Positions 22,749 through 31,118 of a DNA stretch of 64,000 bases are shown one piece after another; within the stretch, counting starts at the first letter, position 1; the number at the start of each line of letters is the position of its first letter. The translations under genes and the position numbers were made by a program. The stretch spans positions 62,001 to 126,000 of the forward strand of contig NZ_WOAC01000003.1 in the NCBI RefSeq assembly GCF_009749525.1, read 5' to 3'. Origin of the DNA: Mesorhizobium xinjiangense. GTDB lineage: Bacteria; Pseudomonadota; Alphaproteobacteria; Rhizobiales; Rhizobiaceae. The notes under the pieces were generated by a model. That model did no database searches, had not been told where the DNA came from, and was given only the letters and a program-made list of their open reading frames with translations.

Positions 22749-24275
22749 TTATTCCCCGCGCGGGAAGCGCTTGTTTTCTTCCAGCACTTTCAGGTCCATG
22801 TGGTTGCGCATGTAGCGTTCCGAAGCCTGTTGCAGCGGCTGGAAATCCCAAGGGTAGTAGGCGCCGTTCCTGAGCGCCGGATAGACCACCCAACGCCGCG
22901 CCTGGCTTTCGCGCACCGCCGCGTCGAAGGCGCCCATGTCCCAGCGCCCGCGCATCATGGCGGTGAAGCGGGCGAGCGTGTCGGCATGGGCCGGGTCGGC
23001 GGCCAGATTTGTCAACTCGTTGGGATCGGAATCGAGATCGAAGAGCTGCGGCGGGTCGATCTCGCAATGGACGAACTTGTAGCGACCGTCGCGGATGGCG
23101 ACGAGCGGTGCGTAGGATCCTTCTGCGGCATATTCCATCAGCACCGGCGCCGTTCGTGTTTCACCGTTCATCTGCGGCACGAGCGACTGCCCGTCCGTCC
23201 ACGGCATGATGGCTGAAAGATCGATACCTGCGAGGTCGCACAGCGTCGGCAGGATATCGAGATTGGAGACGGGCGTATCGACGAGGCCGGACGCGATGCC
23301 CTTGCCGGCAACCATCAGCGGCACGCGCGCCGAACCTTCCAGGAAGCTCATCTTGAACCACAGGCCGCGCTCGCCGAGCATGTCGCCATGATCGGAGCAG
23401 AACAGGATGATCGTGTCGTCGAGCATGCGCGTGCGCTCGAGCGTGTCGATCAGCTCGCCCACCTTGTCGTCGAGATAGGAGATATTGGCGAAGTAGCCGC
23501 GCCGCGCCCGGCGGACATTCTCCGGCTTGATGTCGAAGGCGGTGTAGTCGTTTGCGAGATAGAGACGCTTTGAGTGCGGGTCCTGGTCTTCGAAGGCGAC
23601 GGCCGGGATTTCGGGCTCCAGCGCCGGGCAATCCTCGTAGAGGTCCCAATATTTGCGCCGTGCAACATAGGGATCGTGCGGGTGGGTGAAGGATACGGTC
23701 AGACACCAGGGCCGGCTCTCGGCATCGTCAGACGCGCGCGCATGGTCATAGAGCTTCTGGACGGCGTGGAAGCAGACTTCGTCGTCATACTCCATCTGAT
23801 TGGAAATCTCGGCCACGCCGGCGCCGGTGACCGAGCCGAGATTGTGATACCACCAGTCGATGCGCTCGCCGGGCTTGCGGTAGTCCGGGGTCCAGCCGAA
23901 ATCGGCCGGATAGACGTCCGTGGTCAGGCGCTCCTCGAATCCGTGCAACTGGTCAGGGCCGACGAAATGCATCTTGCCCGACAGGCAGGTCGCGTAGCCG
24001 GCGGCGCGCAGATGATGGGCATAGGTTGGGATTGACGAGGCGAACTCGGCCGCGTTGTCGTAGACGTCGGTGCGCGAGGGCAATTGCCCGCTCATGAAGG
24101 AGGCGCGGCCCGGCGCGCAGAGCGGCGAGGCGGTATAGTTGTTGGCGAAACGGACCGATCGCGCGGCCAGCGCCTTCAGGTGCGGGGTGTGCAGAAAATC
24201 GGCCGGCCCGTCGGGAAACAGCGTGCCGTTGAGCTGGTCGACCATGATGATGAGGATGTTGGGACGTCTCGTCAT
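22749..24275 (-). CDS. betC: choline sulfatase
   Basis: A 508-residue type I sulfatase that hydrolyses choline-O-sulfate to choline and sulfate. The sulfatase signature [12 protein letters not shown] (CxPxR, Cys converted to formylglycine) follows TASPL, and metal-ligand segments [16 protein letters not shown] and [14 protein letters not shown] are intact. The C-terminal extension with [21 protein letters not shown] is characteristic of BetC. The start at 24275 has GGGGGAG upstream and overlaps the betI stop (ATGA), implying coupling to the regulator. No formylglycine-generating enzyme gene is in the window. Confidence 0.95.
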   Translation of the reverse strand: MTRRPNILIIMVDQLNGTLFPDGPADFLHTPHLKALAARSVRFANNYTASPLCAPGRASFMSGQLPSRTDVYDNAAEFASSIPTYAHHLRAAGYATCLSGKMHFVGPDQLHGFEERLTTDVYPADFGWTPDYRKPGERIDWWYHNLGSVTGAGVAEISNQMEYDDEVCFHAVQKLYDHARASDDAESRPWCLTVSFTHPHDPYVARRKYWDLYEDCPALEPEIPAVAFEDQDPHSKRLYLANDYTAFDIKPENVRRARRGYFANISYLDDKVGELIDTLERTRMLDDTIILFCSDHGDMLGERGLWFKMSFLEGSARVPLMVAGKGIASGLVDTPVSNLDILPTLCDLAGIDLSAIMPWTDGQSLVPQMNGETRTAPVLMEYAAEGSYAPLVAIRDGRYKFVHCEIDPPQLFDLDSDPNELTNLAADPAHADTLARFTAMMRGRWDMGAFDAAVRESQARRWVVYPALRNGAYYPWDFQPLQQASERYMRNHMDLKVLEENKRFPRGE

Positions 24276-24865
24276 TGCTGCTCCCCCGATTGCTTGAGTT
24301 TGGTTTCCAGATAATCCTCGACCAGTGCCACGGCGCTCGCGGGGTTGGGTGGGCCTTCCTTCAGCGCGCGGCGGATATAGAGCCCGTCGATGAGGGCGGC
24401 GATGCCCTCGGCCGTGCGCACGGCCTCGCCGCGCGGCATAAGCTGCGTCAGCGCGCTCAAGAGGTTGGAGTGCAGCCGGTGCGCGTAGATGCGCAGAAGG
24501 CGCCGAAGCGCCGCCGATCGCTGCGCCTCGACATAGAAGGCGAGCCAGGCGGCAATGATCTCGGCGCGAAACTGCGCATCGGAAAAACTGACCGCGATGA
24601 CGGCTGAAACGCGTGCCCTGGACGAGCCTGCCGCGGCCAGAGCCTTGCGGCAATCCGCACCGAGTTCGGTCAGGATATGGCGCATCGTGGCGTGCAGGAG
24701 ATCGTCCTTGGCGCCGAAATAATGATGAGCCAGCGCCGAGGACACGCCCGCCAGGCGCGCGATCTCCGACATTGTGACGTCGAGCGAGCCGCGTTCGCCG
24801 ATGGCGGCGATCGCGGCGTTGATGAGCGCCTTGCGGCGCAATGGCTCCATTCCGACCTTGGGCAT
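24272..24865 (-). CDS. betI: TetR-family repressor BetI
   Basis: A 197-residue TetR-family regulator whose N-terminus [19 protein letters not shown] and HTH ([20 protein letters not shown]) match BetI, the choline-responsive repressor of bet genes. The rest is the helical ligand-binding domain ending in [20 protein letters not shown]. It is the first gene of betI-betC-betA-betB. A perfect 20-bp palindrome 15 nt upstream is the probable autoregulatory operator. Confidence 0.93.
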   Translation of the reverse strand: MPKVGMEPLRRKALINAAIAAIGERGSLDVTMSEIARLAGVSSALAHHYFGAKDDLLHATMRHILTELGADCRKALAAAGSSRARVSAVIAVSFSDAQFRAEIIAAWLAFYVEAQRSAALRRLLRIYAHRLHSNLLSALTQLMPRGEAVRTAEGIAALIDGLYIRRALKEGPPNPASAVALVEDYLETKLKQSGEQQ

Positions 24866-24880
24866 GCTCTCGATATAATG

Positions 24881-24900
24881 TTGATTGATGCATCAATCAA
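24881..24900. promoter_or_regulatory. BetI operator, perfect 20-bp palindrome
   Basis: TTGATTGATGCATCAATCAA is fully self-complementary and 15 nt upstream of the betI ATG. Half-site TTGATTGA matches the form of known BetI boxes. Reading toward betI, the palindrome's outer TTGATT could serve as a -35 with TATATC (24877-24872) 17 nt on as a weak -10, so BetI binding would directly block this promoter. Confidence 0.82.
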
Positions 24901-24996
24901 TAAAAATCGAAATCCCCACGCGGCCGATTTTTATGTGCCCGCGACCGGGCTGCCGGCATTTGCTGCGGCATCTTGCATTCCAATGGCCTTTAGATA

Positions 24997-25012
24997 TGTT
25001 CATTCTTGAACA
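24997..25012. promoter_or_regulatory. inverted repeat upstream of the thiolase gene
   Basis: TGTTC-ATTCTT-GAACA, with partly symmetric AT-rich flanks (ATATG...AATATG), 63 nt upstream of the thiolase start. It could be an operator for an unlinked regulator. There is only symmetry to support it. Confidence 0.3.
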
Positions 25013-25075
25013 ATATGTTGCCGCGGCCGGACTTTCCGCTAAAGTGGCTGGCTGCAGAACCCACGGAGGAAAATC

Positions 25076-26242
25076 ATGTCCGCATCGATCGTCGGCTGGG
25101 CCCATTCGCCTTTCGGCAAGCTGGAAGAGGAGACGCTGGAAGGGCTGATCACGCGCGTGGCCGGCGACGCACTGGACCATGCAGGCATCGGCCCCGACGA
25201 TGTCGACGAGATCGTGCTCGGGCATTTCAACGCCGGCTTCTCGCCGCAGGATTTCACCGCCAGCCTGGTGCTCCAGGCCGACGACCGGCTGCGCTTCAAG
25301 CCGGCAACGCGGGTGGAAAACGCCTGCGCCACCGGTTCGGCCGCCGTGCGCCAGGGTTTGCGCGCGATCGATGCCGGCGCCGCGCGGATCGTGCTCGTGG
25401 TCGGTGCGGAGCAGATGACGAAGACGCCGGGCCCGGAGATCGGCAAGAACCTCTTGAAGGCGTCCTACCTGCCGGAAGAGGGCGACACGCCGGGCGGTTT
25501 CGCCGGAGTTTTCGGCAAGATCGCCGGCGCCTATTTCCAGCGCTACGGCGATCAGTCCGACGCGTTGGCGCGGATTGCCGCAAAGAACCACAAGAACGGC
25601 GTGGACAATCCTTATGCCCAGATGCGCAAGGATCTGGGCTATGATTTCTGCCGCCAGGAAAGTGAAAAGAACCCCTACGTCGCCGGGCCGCTCAAGCGCA
25701 CCGACTGCTCGCTCGTTTCCGACGGTGCGGCGGCAATCGTGCTTGCCGACACCGAAACCGCGCTGTCGATGCGCCGTGCCGTGGCCTTCCGCGCCAATGA
25801 GCATGTGCAGGACTTCCTGCCCATGTCGAAGCGCGACATCCTGCAATTCGAAGGCTGTGGCGAAGGCTGGAAGCGGGCGCTCGCCAAGGCGCGGCTCAAG
25901 ATCGACGACTTGTCCTTCGTCGAGACGCATGACTGCTTCACGATCGCCGAACTGATCGAATATGAGGCGATGGGACTGGCCAAACCCGGCGAGGGCGCCA
26001 AGATCGCGCTCGAAGGGCAGACCGAGAAGACCGGGCGTCTGCCGGTCAATCCGTCGGGCGGGCTGAAGGCCAAGGGCCATCCGATCGGTGCAACGGGGGT
26101 GTCGATGCATGCCCTGACAGCCATGCAACTGACAGGTGAGGCCGGCGGCATCCAGGTGCCGGAGGCGACGCTTGGCGGCATCTTCAACATGGGCGGCGCC
26201 GCGGTCGCCAACTATGTTTCGATCCTCGAACGGATCAAATGA
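25076..26242 (+). CDS. thiolase family protein (acetyl-CoA acetyltransferase-like)
   Basis: A 388-residue thiolase-fold protein of the SCP2/SCPx-like branch. The nucleophilic Cys lies in VENACATGSAAVRQG and the C-terminal HPIGATGVSMHA His motif is present. The acid/base region is VETHDCFTIAEL rather than the classic CGGG-type second Cys of degradative thiolases. It probably condenses or cleaves an unusual acyl-CoA. GGAGG is 8 nt before the ATG. Its stop overlaps the next ATG (ATGA) of an SDR, so the two form a translationally coupled pair. Confidence 0.88.
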   Translation: MSASIVGWAHSPFGKLEEETLEGLITRVAGDALDHAGIGPDDVDEIVLGHFNAGFSPQDFTASLVLQADDRLRFKPATRVENACATGSAAVRQGLRAIDAGAARIVLVVGAEQMTKTPGPEIGKNLLKASYLPEEGDTPGGFAGVFGKIAGAYFQRYGDQSDALARIAAKNHKNGVDNPYAQMRKDLGYDFCRQESEKNPYVAGPLKRTDCSLVSDGAAAIVLADTETALSMRRAVAFRANEHVQDFLPMSKRDILQFEGCGEGWKRALAKARLKIDDLSFVETHDCFTIAELIEYEAMGLAKPGEGAKIALEGQTEKTGRLPVNPSGGLKAKGHPIGATGVSMHALTAMQLTGEAGGIQVPEATLGGIFNMGGAAVANYVSILERIK

Positions 26243-26982
26243 GACAGGCGGCAGTCGTCACGGGCGGCGCATCGGGCATCGGACTGGCCGTTGCCGAGCG
26301 CCTGCTCGACGACGGCTGGCCGGTTGCGCTGCTCGATGCCAATGAGGATGCCCTGACCGTGGCCGAGGACATGCTGGCGGGCGAGGACGCCATATTCCTG
26401 TCCATGGACGTGACCGACGAGGACGAGGTGGCGACGGCCTTCGACGCGGTGGTCGACCGGGTCGGCCTGATCGGCGGTCTGGTGAACTCGGCCGGCGTGG
26501 CACGCGACGTCGCGGCCATGGAGACCAGCGCCGAACTGTTCCGCTATGTGCTCGATGTCAATCTCGTCGGCTCCTTCATCTGCGCCAGAGCAGCCGTAGA
26601 GCGGCGCAGCGATACGCTGTCGATCGTCAATATCGGCTCCGTCTCGGGGTTGCGCGCCAATGCCGGACGGGTAGCCTATGGCGCGGCCAAGGCCGGCGTG
26701 AAGCTGATGTCGGAAGTCATGGCGGTTGAACTCGGACACCAAAATGTGCGGGTCAACTGCGTCGCGCCGGGAGCCATCGAAACGCCGATGGTGGCACGGC
26801 TCCATGACGAAGAGGACCGGCGGCAATGGACACAGCGCACGCCGCTGCACCGCTATGGAAAACCGGACGACGTGGCGGCGATGGTCGCCTTTCTGCTTTC
26901 GCCGGAGGCGGCCTATGTCAACGGCCAGACGGTCGCCGTGGACGGCGGATTCCTGGCCGCCGGCATCATGCGTCCGGATTGA
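26239..26982 (+). CDS. short-chain dehydrogenase/reductase
   Basis: A 247-residue classical SDR with TGGASGIGLAVAERL (cofactor loop), NSAGVARD, the catalytic Ser in NIGSVSGLRAN and YGAAKAGVKLM (Tyr-x3-Lys), ending in GQTVAVDGGFLAAGI. An Asp in LLDANEDA after the second beta strand suggests NAD+ preference. The 4-nt overlap with the thiolase gene suggests a 3-hydroxyacyl-CoA or 3-oxoacyl substrate processed by both; that is inference from context. Confidence 0.9.
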   Translation: MRQAAVVTGGASGIGLAVAERLLDDGWPVALLDANEDALTVAEDMLAGEDAIFLSMDVTDEDEVATAFDAVVDRVGLIGGLVNSAGVARDVAAMETSAELFRYVLDVNLVGSFICARAAVERRSDTLSIVNIGSVSGLRANAGRVAYGAAKAGVKLMSEVMAVELGHQNVRVNCVAPGAIETPMVARLHDEEDRRQWTQRTPLHRYGKPDDVAAMVAFLLSPEAAYVNGQTVAVDGGFLAAGIMRPD

Positions 26983-27112
26983 GACGCCAAGCGGTGGAGA
27001 CTTTGCCCGGTGCGCCATTATCTTCAAATGAACGCGGCTCGATGCTTGCAGATGCAGGAAAGCGTCCGCATTGCGATCGTCGCGGGTGAACAGATCCGGA
27101 GGGATGCCGAGA

Positions 27113-27889
27113 ATGCTACTGGCAATTGAGCAGGGCAACACCAACAGCATGTTTGCCGTCCATGACGGGACAAACTGGATTGCCCAGTGGCGCAGCGCGA
27201 CCGAACCCAACCGCACCGCCGACGAATATGCCGTGTGGCTGGCGCAGCTTGTCGCCATGGTCGGCCTCGAGCTGGGTGAACTCGATGCCTGCATCGTCTC
27301 TAGCGTCGTGCCGCAATCAGTCTTCAACCTGCGCAACCTCTCGCGGCGCTATCTGGGTGTGGAGCCGCTGATCATCGGGGAGAATGTCGACCTCGCCATT
27401 CCCGTGCGCGTCTCCAAGCCGTCCGAGGTGGGTGCCGACCGCATCGTCAACGCCATTGGCGCGCATATCTGCTATCCCGGGCCGCTTATCGTGGTCGACA
27501 GCGGAACCGCGACGACGATCGATGTGGTCGCCGCCGACGGCGGTTTCGAGGGTGGGGCCATCGCTCCCGGCATCCATCTGTCCGTCGAGGCGCTGCATTC
27601 GGCGGCGGCGAAACTGCCGCGCGTGGCGCTGAAGAAGCCGGATCGGGTCGTCGGCAACGATACGGTCAGCGCGATGCAATCGGGTGTCTTCTGGGGCTAC
27701 ATCGCATTGGTCGAGGGCATGATCACGCGCATCAAGGCCGAGCGTCAGGAAGACATGACGGTCGTCGCGACGGGCGGCATTGCGGCGCTCTTTCACGATG
27801 CGACGGACGTGATTCACCATTTCGATCCGGACGTCACGATCCGCGGGCTTCTGGAGCTCTATCGGAGAAACAGCGGCAGTCGCCCATAG
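27113..27889 (+). CDS. coaX: type III pantothenate kinase
   Basis: A 258-residue ASKHA-fold kinase catalysing the first step of CoA synthesis. The phosphate-binding [11 protein letters not shown] has Glu where many homologues have Asp; the second motif [17 protein letters not shown] and the substrate segment [14 protein letters not shown] are intact. GGAGGG is 9 nt before ATG 27113 and abuts ATG 27104 (MPRMLL), so 27113 is chosen. In many relatives coaX sits between birA and an RNase J gene; here it is detached. The 3' end overlaps the convergent DUF3750 gene by 31 nt. Confidence 0.92.
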   Translation: MLLAIEQGNTNSMFAVHDGTNWIAQWRSATEPNRTADEYAVWLAQLVAMVGLELGELDACIVSSVVPQSVFNLRNLSRRYLGVEPLIIGENVDLAIPVRVSKPSEVGADRIVNAIGAHICYPGPLIVVDSGTATTIDVVAADGGFEGGAIAPGIHLSVEALHSAAAKLPRVALKKPDRVVGNDTVSAMQSGVFWGYIALVEGMITRIKAERQEDMTVVATGGIAALFHDATDVIHHFDPDVTIRGLLELYRRNSGSRP

Positions 27890-28629
27890 GCGGGGATCTT
27901 GAGCGCCGGCCTGGCGAAGTCGATGCCGGCAACCAGGCCGAACAGGTGGATCTCGAAGCCCGAGCGTGCGCCCGCGGCAAATCCCATCAATCCGCCCAAT
28001 GTGGCGTGGATGTCGCGCCAATCGGGGGCCAGATCGACTGCGGCAAAACCGGGCGCGAAATCGCGCCCGGTTGCATTGGAGGGTGCGACGACGTCGATTT
28101 CGGGCACCTGGCGCAACACATGGGCGACGAAGCTGTTCGAGTTCGGTCCCGGCCAGATGTAATAATCGCCGCGCCTCGAATAGGGATAGGAGGCGATCGC
28201 CGCCTCGATCCGGGGAATGAGGGCCGCGGCCGCATCGCCTTCCAGGGCATGCACGATCTCGGGCGTGTTGGAATACCAGCGGGCGTCGGGGGTGTAGGCA
28301 TTGCGCCTGACGGGGCTGCCCCATCCGACCTTGTCGTAGCGTTCATAGGGGCAGTTGCAGGCCCGTTTGAAGACGATCCAGCTATGGACGGATATGGCGC
28401 CCTTCATGCCGCCGGTCCGCGCTGCCATCAGGTAGACGGCGGCGTCCGGGTGGGCTGCAGCAGGCGGCAGCACGCCGCTGGCCGACCAGTCGGCGGTGCT
28501 CCAGGAGGAGGGCCGCTCCAGCATGCCCCACCACGCCGCCGTCGCCAGGGTGGGCAAAATGAAGACGATCGCGACGAACAGCGCCAGAATTTTGAGCGCG
28601 CGGCGCAGTGAAAAGCCTTTGCGTTGCAT
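27859..28629 (-). CDS. DUF3750 family membrane-anchored protein
   Basis: A 256-residue protein with one N-terminal transmembrane/signal segment ([20 protein letters not shown]) and a periplasmic-looking domain containing [29 protein letters not shown] and [20 protein letters not shown], which match DUF3750. The family function is unknown; the NSF..H pattern resembles Cys/His-type hydrolase families, but I do not assign activity. It starts 56 nt from the divergent asparaginase gene and converges on coaX. Confidence 0.78.
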   Translation of the reverse strand: MQRKGFSLRRALKILALFVAIVFILPTLATAAWWGMLERPSSWSTADWSASGVLPPAAAHPDAAVYLMAARTGGMKGAISVHSWIVFKRACNCPYERYDKVGWGSPVRRNAYTPDARWYSNTPEIVHALEGDAAAALIPRIEAAIASYPYSRRGDYYIWPGPNSNSFVAHVLRQVPEIDVVAPSNATGRDFAPGFAAVDLAPDWRDIHATLGGLMGFAAGARSGFEIHLFGLVAGIDFARPALKIPAYGRLPLFLR

Positions 28630-28684
28630 GGCCCAACCGAATAGTTGCTGGTCGATGAACGGCAATGCAATTTTCGGTGATGGA

Positions 28685-29707
28685 ATGGAAAATCCTGTTC
28701 TCGTCGAAGTCCTGCGCGGCGATATCGTGGAAAGCCGCCATCGCGGTGCTGTGGCGGTGATCGATGCCGAGGGATCTGTCGTCGCGGCGCTTGGCGACAT
28801 CGAGCGTCCGGTCTTGCCGCGTTCTGCGGTCAAGGCGATCCAGGCCCTGCCGCTGGTGGAAAGCGGGGCGGCGGATGCCTTTGGCTTCGGCGACAAGGAG
28901 CTTGCGCTGGCCTGTGCGTCGCATTCCGGCGAGCCCGAGCACGCCACACTCGCTGCGGCGATGCTGGCGCGGGCGGGTCTTGGCGGCGAGGCGCTGGAAT
29001 GCGGGTCGCACTGGCCGCTCGGCGAGACCGCCACGCTTGAGCTCGCAAGGGCGGGGAAGACGCCGACACCGCTGCACAACAATTGCTCGGGAAAACATGC
29101 CGGCTTCATATGCGCCTGCTGCCACATGGAACTCGACCATCGCGGCTATGTGGAGGCCGCTCATCCCTACCAGATGATGATCCGCGATGCGATGGAGGTC
29201 GTCACAGGTGCGCCGCACGGGGCCGAAAACCATGCCATCGACGGCTGCTCGATCCCGACCTATTCCGTGCCCTTGCGGGCGCTGGCGCAGGGTTTCGCGC
29301 GCATGGCGACGGGGCACGGGTTCGGGCCGGTGCGTGCCAGCGCGGCGCACCGGCTGTTCGGCGCATGCATGGCCGAGCCTTTTTACGTCGCCGGATCGGA
29401 CCGTGCCGATACGAAGATCATGCAGGCGGGCGGCGGCCGCGTCTTCGTCAAGACCGGGGCGGAGGGCGTATACTGCGCGGCTTTGCCGGCGCTCGGCCTC
29501 GGCATCGCGCTCAAATGCGACGATGGCGCGACACGGGCTTCGGAGGTGATGGTGGCAAAGGTGCTGGCGGATCTCATTCGCCGGTCGCAGCCGGACTTGT
29601 CATCGCGGCTCGATGGACTGACGCATGCGGCCGTCGTCAGCCGAAAAGGCGTGAATGTGGGCTCCATCCGTGTCACCAAGAGCCTCGCCGTGCCCGGTGC
29701 TGGCTGA
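28685..29707 (+). CDS. L-asparaginase, rhizobial thermolabile (Asparaginase_II family)
   Basis: A 340-residue enzyme of the pfam Asparaginase_II family typified by the Rhizobium etli enzyme, unrelated to the E. coli type. Conserved features: HRGAVAVIDAEG, ARSAVKAIQAL-like PRSAVKAIQALPLVE with the Ser-x2-Lys pair, ASHSGEPEH, NNCSGKHAGF and IDGCSIPTYSVPL. It hydrolyses asparagine to aspartate and ammonia in the cytoplasm. ATG 28685 (MENPVLVEVLRG) is preferred; ATG 28655 is in frame. It is divergent from DUF3750. Confidence 0.88.
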   Translation: MENPVLVEVLRGDIVESRHRGAVAVIDAEGSVVAALGDIERPVLPRSAVKAIQALPLVESGAADAFGFGDKELALACASHSGEPEHATLAAAMLARAGLGGEALECGSHWPLGETATLELARAGKTPTPLHNNCSGKHAGFICACCHMELDHRGYVEAAHPYQMMIRDAMEVVTGAPHGAENHAIDGCSIPTYSVPLRALAQGFARMATGHGFGPVRASAAHRLFGACMAEPFYVAGSDRADTKIMQAGGGRVFVKTGAEGVYCAALPALGLGIALKCDDGATRASEVMVAKVLADLIRRSQPDLSSRLDGLTHAAVVSRKGVNVGSIRVTKSLAVPGAG

Positions 29708-29805
29708 AGCGTCGACCCATAGTGGTAGGCACGGCAGGGCCGACATCATTTCAGATAGCCGGCATGCGGCTTGCCGGAGGCACGTCGGCGGATTAGCATC
29801 GCTCG

Positions 29806-30282
29806 ATGAGCAGGGCTTTCACACGCGAAGACGACAGCGACGGCGGGCTGAACGACATCGGCGAACGGCCGGTCAGCCGTCACCGCAATCTCGTGACGCG
29901 CGAGGGGCTGCAGAAGATCGACGCCGAACTGGCCACGTTACATGAACGGCTTGCCAGGGCGGAAGCGGCGAGTGACCGCCAGGACATCGCCCTGGTCGCG
30001 CGCGACCTTCGCTACTGGACGGCGCGCCGGGAAACGGCGGAAGTGTCGGTGCCCGAGGCCGGCAGCACGGTCGTGCGTTTCGGCATGACGGTGACGATCG
30101 AGAACGAGGACGGCAAGCGCAACGTCTGGAAGATCGTCGGCGAGGACGAGGCCGATGCCGCGCACGGCATGATCTCGCATGTCTCGCCGATGGCCCAGGC
30201 GCTGTTCGGCAAGGCCGTTGGCGACCTGGTGACCGTCGGCGACCACGAATGGGAAATCGTGGAACTGAAGGCTGGTGCGTGA
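29806..30282 (+). CDS. GreA/GreB-family transcription elongation factor (paralog)
   Basis: A 158-residue Gre-fold protein. An atypical, charged 25-residue N-terminus precedes the coiled-coil start LVTREGLQKIDAEL; the coiled coil is short (to about residue 80), and the C-terminal FKBP-like domain has the Gre signature MISHVSPMAQALFGKAVGD. Canonical GreA stimulates transcript cleavage by inserting acidic residues at the coiled-coil tip into RNA polymerase. Here the tip region reads ASDRQDIALVARDLRYW, so cleavage ability is uncertain. Probably a secondary Gre factor rather than housekeeping GreA. Confidence 0.8.
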   Translation: MSRAFTREDDSDGGLNDIGERPVSRHRNLVTREGLQKIDAELATLHERLARAEAASDRQDIALVARDLRYWTARRETAEVSVPEAGSTVVRFGMTVTIENEDGKRNVWKIVGEDEADAAHGMISHVSPMAQALFGKAVGDLVTVGDHEWEIVELKAGA

Positions 30283-30290
30283 GCGCCTGG

Positions 30291-30366
30291 CGCTAGCGCG
30301 CGTTCGCTTCAAACGGAAACGTTTGAAGCAAAGATATGCGCGCCAGATCAATATGTTGGAGCATGT
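30291..30366. repeat. 76-bp intergenic repeat, copy 1
   Basis: It contains the near-palindromic core GCTTCAAACGGAAACGTTTGAAGC (as two 11-12-nt halves) flanked by GCGCGCGTTC and ATATGCGCGCCAGATCAATATG. It is identical at 75 of 76 positions to the reverse complement of 58757-58832 (the only difference is 30361 G vs A). It continues into a second hairpin, CGCTCAA-ACGATTCCGC-TTGAGCG with outer arms AGCATGT/ACATGCT (30360-30406), before the toxin gene. It lies 9 nt after the Gre-like stop, so it may also stop transcription. Confidence 0.9.
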
Positions 30367-30410
30367 ACCTTTCGCTCAAACGATTCCGCTTGAGCGGGAC
30401 ATGCTCTATC

Positions 30411-30797
30411 CTATTCGATGGGCACCGCGAAATCACGGAAGAAGGCGGCCGCGCCTTCTTCGTCGATCTCGCCTGCGGCGACTCCCATCACGAAGCTGTA
30501 AAGGGTTCCGTCGTCGGCAGTCAGTTCATAGCCATTGAGGATGAGAAACGCGCCGGCGGCAACGATTGCCGTCCGCTTGTTGCCGTCAACAAAGGCATGA
30601 TTGCGGGCAAGGCCGAACAGATAGGCGGCGGCAAGATCCTGCACTTCAGGTTCACCATAAGCGGCCTTGTTCTCCGCACGGGCAAGCGCTGATTCCAGTG
30701 CGTTGTCGTCGCGGATTCCAGACGCGCCGCCGTGTCGACGCAATTGTTCGCCGTGCATCGCCTCGACGGCGCTTCGCGATAGAAACCGCCAGCTCAT
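30411..30797 (-). CDS. doc: Doc-type toxin (death-on-curing, Fic fold)
   Basis: A 128-residue Fic/Doc protein. The active-site motif is HAFVDGNKRTA, the Doc form (HxFx[D/N]xNKR) that phosphorylates EF-Tu, rather than the AMP-transferring Fic form. The N-terminal IRDDNALESALARAENKAAYG is typical of chromosomal Doc toxins. It overlaps the antitoxin stop by 4 nt (ATGA), the usual antitoxin-first operon. The antitoxin is AbrB-like, not Phd-like. Confidence 0.93.
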   Translation of the reverse strand: MSWRFLSRSAVEAMHGEQLRRHGGASGIRDDNALESALARAENKAAYGEPEVQDLAAAYLFGLARNHAFVDGNKRTAIVAAGAFLILNGYELTADDGTLYSFVMGVAAGEIDEEGAAAFFRDFAVPIE

Positions 30798-31015
30798 TCG
30801 GCCAGCTTCTGCAGAGCGACCTTGTACTTGTCCATGACCTTGCGCGCCGCTTCCATCTGGCTTTCAAAACTGTCGTCCTTGACTTTGAGGCCAATGGTGT
30901 CCGGAGCGTCCACAAGCTCCAGCGTGTCGCCTGCCTTGAGGTTGTGCCGCTCCAGCACCTCTTTCGGGATGATGATGCCTTCGGAATTGCCGATCTTGCG
31001 AACCGTGACGTTCAT
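30794..31015 (-). CDS. AbrB/SpoVT-domain antitoxin
   Basis: A 73-residue protein with an N-terminal swapped-hairpin AbrB domain (MNVTVRKIGNSEGIIIPKEV and HNLKAGDTLELVD) that binds DNA, and a C-terminal helical tail (ESQMEAARKVMDKYKVALQ) likely to neutralise Doc. AGGAGG lies 7 nt before ATG 31015. An inverted repeat 14 nt upstream is the likely autoregulatory operator. Longer in-frame sequence to 31129 overlaps the mutase gene and is not supported by a ribosome site. Confidence 0.9.
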   Translation of the reverse strand: MNVTVRKIGNSEGIIIPKEVLERHNLKAGDTLELVDAPDTIGLKVKDDSFESQMEAARKVMDKYKVALQKLAE

Positions 31016-31028
31016 GCTCGCCTCCTTG

Positions 31029-31052
31029 ATGTTATAACTTGAGGTATAACAT
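31029..31052. promoter_or_regulatory. toxin-antitoxin operator (inverted repeat)
   Basis: ATGTTATA-ACTTGAGG-TATAACAT: exact 8-bp arms with an 8-nt spacer, an AT-rich patch in GC-rich surroundings, directly upstream of the antitoxin ribosome site. The spacing and symmetry suit an AbrB-type dimer and conditional repression of the module. Confidence 0.7.
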
Positions 31053-31118
31053 GCAACGGCGTGGCCGGCAAGGAATCGTGCTGAGGCGGCGGCGCAGGAA
31101 CCTCGACCGGTTGCGGCG

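Noticed and set aside
24276-24896. N-terminal extension of betC to 715 residues
   Set aside because: The extension is betI read in another frame; ATGA overlap and GGGGGAG support the start at 24275.
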